Shown here one piece after another: positions 5,180-7,566 of a DNA stretch of 7,566 nt (positions within the stretch are counted from its first letter, which is position 1; each line of letters opens with the position of its first letter). Both the position numbers and the translations under genes were made by a program. Origin of the DNA: Paludibacteraceae bacterium (lineage in GTDB: Bacteria > Bacteroidota > Bacteroidia > Bacteroidales > Paludibacteraceae); contig JAEDNI010000059.1 in assembly GCA_016302585.1 (NCBI GenBank), forward strand, positions 1 through 7,566, written 5' to 3'. A model generated the notes under the pieces. The model ran no database searches. It was not told the DNA's origin and worked only from the letters and a program-made list of their open reading frames with translations.

Positions 5180-5198
5180 TGTTTTATATGTTTTTTTC

Positions 5199-7091
5199 TT
5201 ATCGTTTCAGCAGTTGTTGGTTAAACGATTTGAGGGTGTCGAGGACGTTGCAACGGACGTGGATGAAGTTGGTGATGCCGAGCTTCTGGAGGTCCTCCAT
5301 ACATGCCGGAGCACCGGCAACGATGAAGAGCTCTTTCTTACCCTGCAACTTCTTCCATGCCTTCGGCGCGAGGTCAGCATACTCGTCGTCAGACGAACAG
5401 AGGACGATGATGTCCGCTTTCGCCTTGCGGGCTGCCTTGATACCTTCGGCGATGGTAGCAAAACCGTTGTTGTCGATGACCTTGTATCCTGCGCACGCGA
5501 GGAAGTTACAACTGAACTGCGCACGCGCGATACGCATAGCGAGGTTACCGATGGTCAGCATGAACGCAACCGGCTGTTTCTTAGCGCCTTCGGTCTCGAG
5601 ACGGAGCTGTTCGAACTCTTCGGCAGCACGCGCAACCGGAAGAGTGTTTATACTGCCTTCGGCAGGTTTATTGCAGCTACAAGCTGCGTTTATAGCCTTC
5701 GGCTGTTTAATCTTCTTGCCGGCTTTCTCGGTGAAGTTCGGGAACTGGTTGGAGCCAAGGAGCACCTCTTTGCGTTTAGCGACGTCAGCGAGACGTGCTT
5801 TGAGGTTAGCCGCCATGTGCTCTTGTACCTTTCCTTCGGAAACGAGCTGGTACATACCGCCGCGCTCCTGGATGTCGAGGAACTGCTTCCATGCCTCGGC
5901 AGCGATAGAAGCGGTCAGGTTCTCAAGGTAGTACGAACCCGCTGCGGGGTCAACGACCTTATCGAAGTGTGCCTCCTCTTTGAGGAGCAGCTGCTGGTTA
6001 CGTGCGATACGCTCGCTGAACTCTGTCGGCTCTTCGTAAGTCACGTCAAACGGCGTAACGGTGATCTCATCCACACCTGCGAGTGCCGCACTCATGGTCT
6101 CGGTCTGCGTGCGGAGGAGGTTCACATACGCATCGAAGACGGTCATGTTGAAACGGCTGGTCTCGGCGCTGACGTTCATCTTAGCGGCGTTGCGGAGAGC
6201 GGTCGTGAAGATCGGGTCTTTGTACGCCTCCACGATCTTCGCCCACAGCAGACGACCTGCACGGAACTTAGCTATCTCCATGAAATAGTTGCCGCCGATA
6301 CCCATGTTGAAACGGATCGCGTTGGCTGCGCGGTAGTTCGGGATGCCAGCCTCGGTCATCATCGTCATGTACTCGGCACCCCAAGCGAGTGCGTACGCGA
6401 GCTCCTGAGCGGCATAAGCGCCGGAGTTATTGAGGATGACGCTGTTGACGCCTACTACGCGGTAACCCGGCAGCGATTTAGCGGCTTTGACGGTCTCGGC
6501 GATCTTCTGAGATACCTGCTCACGGGTCAGGGCTTTGCCCTTGAGGAGCATGTTCTTAATCGGGTCCACGTTGATAGAACCGATGAGGCCCTTGGTGTCA
6601 TAACCCATGCGGCCGTAGTAACGAACGAGGATGTTCGCCAGCTTCGGTGCTGCGCAAGCGCAGATAGAGAAGTTGATGGCTACTGCCGGTGCATAAACGC
6701 CGTTGAGCAGCGTCTTGATGAAGTTGTACGTCAGTTTGTTTTTGTCGAGACAGAAACCGAGCGACGTGATACCCTTGTTGAGCACCTCCAGGGCTTTCGC
6801 ATTTGCCTTGCGTGCGTTCTTGCAAGCGCAGATGTTCTGGCGAATTGCCCACTCGTTGTTTGTACGCGTACCGCGGACGTAGGGGAACTGACCGGGCGCG
6901 GAGACGGTGGTCTTCAGGCCTTTGAGGTCCTCACGGCGGTAGAACGGCTGCACGTTGAATCCTTCCGGCGTGCGCCACACCAATTTCTTATCGAAATCGG
7001 CACCTTTCAAGTCAGCGATGATCTTGTCCTTCCATGCCTGTTTCGACACCGGAGCAAAATCCGCTAACATGTTTACTTTGTTGTCTGCCAT
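5199..7091 (-). CDS. mutA: methylmalonyl-CoA mutase small subunit
   Basis: This 630-residue protein is the non-catalytic partner of MutB, needed for the heterodimer. An N-terminal arm (residues 1-75) is followed by the TIM-barrel-like domain (about 76-450; EWAIRQN, LNKGITSLGF, GSINVDP, GGNYFMEIAKFRAGRLLWAKIVEAY, VDPAAGSYYLENLT). After an interdomain linker (about 455-500) comes a degenerate cobalamin-type domain (about 505-630; FMLTIGNLAMRIARAQFSCNF, LCSSDDEYADLAP, VAGAPACMEDL). The position of the DxHxxG ligand loop reads TIGNLAMRIAR, so no cobalamin ligand is present, as expected for MutA. Length is normal. It has its own promoter with a repeat-containing leader. Oddities are a palindrome-rich linker and two ICAC tetrapeptides at residues 87-90 and 143-146. 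mutB, its usual immediate neighbour, lies 1.5 kb downstream beyond two unrelated genes. Confidence 0.96.
   Translation of the reverse strand: MADNKVNMLADFAPVSKQAWKDKIIADLKGADFDKKLVWRTPEGFNVQPFYRREDLKGLKTTVSAPGQFPYVRGTRTNNEWAIRQNICACKNARKANAKALEVLNKGITSLGFCLDKNKLTYNFIKTLLNGVYAPAVAINFSICACAAPKLANILVRYYGRMGYDTKGLIGSINVDPIKNMLLKGKALTREQVSQKIAETVKAAKSLPGYRVVGVNSVILNNSGAYAAQELAYALAWGAEYMTMMTEAGIPNYRAANAIRFNMGIGGNYFMEIAKFRAGRLLWAKIVEAYKDPIFTTALRNAAKMNVSAETSRFNMTVFDAYVNLLRTQTETMSAALAGVDEITVTPFDVTYEEPTEFSERIARNQQLLLKEEAHFDKVVDPAAGSYYLENLTASIAAEAWKQFLDIQERGGMYQLVSEGKVQEHMAANLKARLADVAKRKEVLLGSNQFPNFTEKAGKKIKQPKAINAACSCNKPAEGSINTLPVARAAEEFEQLRLETEGAKKQPVAFMLTIGNLAMRIARAQFSCNFLACAGYKVIDNNGFATIAEGIKAARKAKADIIVLCSSDDEYADLAPKAWKKLQGKKELFIVAGAPACMEDLQKLGITNFIHVRCNVLDTLKSFNQQLLKR
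5646..5704. repeat. cluster of mini-palindromes inside the mutA linker
   Basis: Three inverted repeats lie side by side: CTGCC-TTC-GGCAG (5653-5665), GCAGCT-ACA-AGCTGC (5673-5687) and AGCC-TTC-GGCT (5694-5704). The first and third belong to a direct repeat, GTTTATA(CT)GCCTTCGGC, at 5646-5663 and 5688-5703, read in two different frames. They encode the linker around residues 464-482 (KAIN, ACSC, EGSIN) between the two MutA domains. Confidence 0.7.
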
Positions 7092-7127
7092 GATTAGAAT
7101 TGTTTATTATTGTTTTTGATTTGATTT

Positions 7128-7167
7128 CTAGTGGACTAGTAGACTAGTGAACTAGTAAACTAGTAGT
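7128..7167. repeat. five tandem 8-bp repeats CTAGTRRA in the mutA leader
   Basis: CTAGTGGA, CTAGTAGA, CTAGTGAA, CTAGTAAA and CTAGTAGT follow without gaps. Each junction makes an ACTAGT palindrome (7135, 7143, 7151 and 7159). The array lies between the predicted promoter and the mutA start, within the likely untranslated leader. It could be a binding array, a length-variable tract, or neutral repeat DNA. Confidence 0.85.
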
Positions 7168-7185
7168 TTTTTTCCAAAACAGCCA

Positions 7186-7216
7186 CAAAGTTACTGCTTT
7201 TTTTTTATCCACGCAA
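7186..7216 (-). promoter_or_regulatory. Bacteroidetes-type promoter of mutA
   Basis: Minus strand TAACTTTG (7186-7193) fits the -7 consensus TAnnTTTG exactly, and TTG (7214-7216) stands 20 nt upstream as the -33 element, the canonical spacing. The predicted start near 7179 gives a leader of roughly 88 nt that contains the CTAGTRRA array. Confidence 0.72.
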
Positions 7217-7315
7217 GAAAAAACGCATAATTTTTTATTTTTTTTATTTTTTTTCTCCTTTTCGAGCAATTGCGGACGCTTTTTTGTCAAATCATCCCCA
7301 AAATAACACTCTTCT

Positions 7316-7343
7316 CTAACCCCTAACCCCTAACCTCTAACCC
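7316..7343 (+). repeat. four tandem CTAACCC heptamers (telomere-like)
   Basis: CTAACCC, CTAACCC, CTAACCT and CTAACCC run without gaps. The complement is G-rich with regularly spaced GGG runs, so quadruplex formation on the other strand is conceivable. Confidence 0.85.
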
Positions 7344-7410
7344 CTCAAAGTCCTCCCATTATCGCCAAACCGCCCAAATCAACCCGCACTCTCCTCAAAA
7401 CCAGCGCTTT

Positions 7411-7438
7411 TTAACCTCTAACCCATAATCCCTAAACC
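7411..7438 (+). repeat. second, degenerate heptamer array (CTAACCC-like)
   Basis: TTAACCT, CTAACCC, ATAATCC and CTAAACC keep the 7-bp period but have drifted. It lies about 70 bp from the first array and probably shares its origin. Confidence 0.65.
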
Positions 7439-7542
7439 ATCGCCATAATTTGGCTGTTTAGTGGGTATTTTACGCTTTTCTCCTGCAAACTGCATTTTTT
7501 TGAGATATGCAATTTTTTTGCTAAAAAGATAAAAAATAAAGA

Positions 7543-7566
7543 ACGCGCATACACATGTACGCGCGT
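7543..7566 (-). terminator. terminator-like hairpin at the right edge
   Basis: ACGCGCATAC (7543-7552) pairs with GTACGCGCGT (7557-7566) at 9 of 10 positions around an ACAT loop. On the minus strand it is followed by TTCTTTATTTTTT, a good T-tract. It would end the transcript of a minus-strand gene lying beyond the right edge. The stem may extend past the window. Confidence 0.6.

Larger units (their letters stand above)
7217..7542. other. gene-free A/T-rich intergenic region with degenerate repeats
   Basis: No supportable coding frame is present. Long A/T runs (7221-7260) are followed by pyrimidine-rich DNA carrying two CTAACCC-like arrays, and two copies of TGCA(A)TTTTTTTG around 7490-7521. 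This looks like the divergent repeat-rich spacer DNA common between genes in uncultured Bacteroidales. Confidence 0.6.

Noticed and set aside
5064..7067. 667-codon open frame on the + strand, antisense to mutA
   Set aside because: It mirrors the codon structure of mutA, has no recognisable domain and no credible start context. MutA on the other strand is unmistakable.
7128..7167. CRISPR array
   Set aside because: The repeats are 8 bp with no spacers and no cas genes.

Overview
This window looks like the chromosome of an uncultured, gut- or rumen-type Bacteroidales bacterium. The evidence is a split methylmalonyl-CoA mutase of Bacteroidetes type, a candidate mutA promoter that fits the Bacteroidetes consensus (TTG, 20 nt, TAnnTTTG), A/T-rich intergenic DNA with CTAACCC-like and CTAGT-type short repeats, and a small phage-type gene set of a kind common in this order. 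The genus assignment is open.

Layout. Positions 1-890 (+ strand) hold the end of an unidentified gene and three tightly overlapping small genes: a two-helix holin-like membrane protein, a DUF5675 protein and a 35-residue peptide. They end at a strong intrinsic terminator and look like a remnant of a prophage or integrative element lysis module. Positions 891-1181 have no gene that I can support, but carry short iterated repeats and hairpins. From 1182 onward every gene runs on the minus strand. In transcription order these are mutA (7091-5199), a GxxExxY protein (5028-4585), a secreted protein of unknown function (4564-3863) and mutB (3658-1514). A degenerate second copy of the mutB 3' end (1410-1249) and an intrinsic terminator (1219-1182) follow. 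Positions 7092-7566 are non-coding: the mutA promoter and leader, short-period repeats, and a terminator-like hairpin at the right edge.

How the genes work together. MutA (small subunit, no cobalamin ligand) and MutB (large subunit with the DGHDRG cobalamin motif) form the heterodimer that interconverts (R)-methylmalonyl-CoA and succinyl-CoA. In Bacteroidales this serves the succinate-propionate fermentation route. Here the two genes, normally adjacent, are separated by about 1.5 kb carrying a nuclease-fold GxxExxY gene and a secreted protein.

Most interesting signals. (1) A perfect 15-bp inverted repeat (5057-5071 / 5165-5179) encloses a promoter-like sequence pointing into the GxxExxY gene, which is the layout of a phase-variable invertible promoter; a MITE is the main alternative. 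(2) The last 45 codons of mutB occur twice, 242 bp apart. The outer 83 bp are nearly identical, while the inner 79 bp are heavily but synonymously recoded, as in integration into a gene 3' end (compare icd/icdC in E. coli). (3) A 32-bp hairpin repeat occurs both in the phage-like region and at the mutB end, with base changes that preserve pairing.
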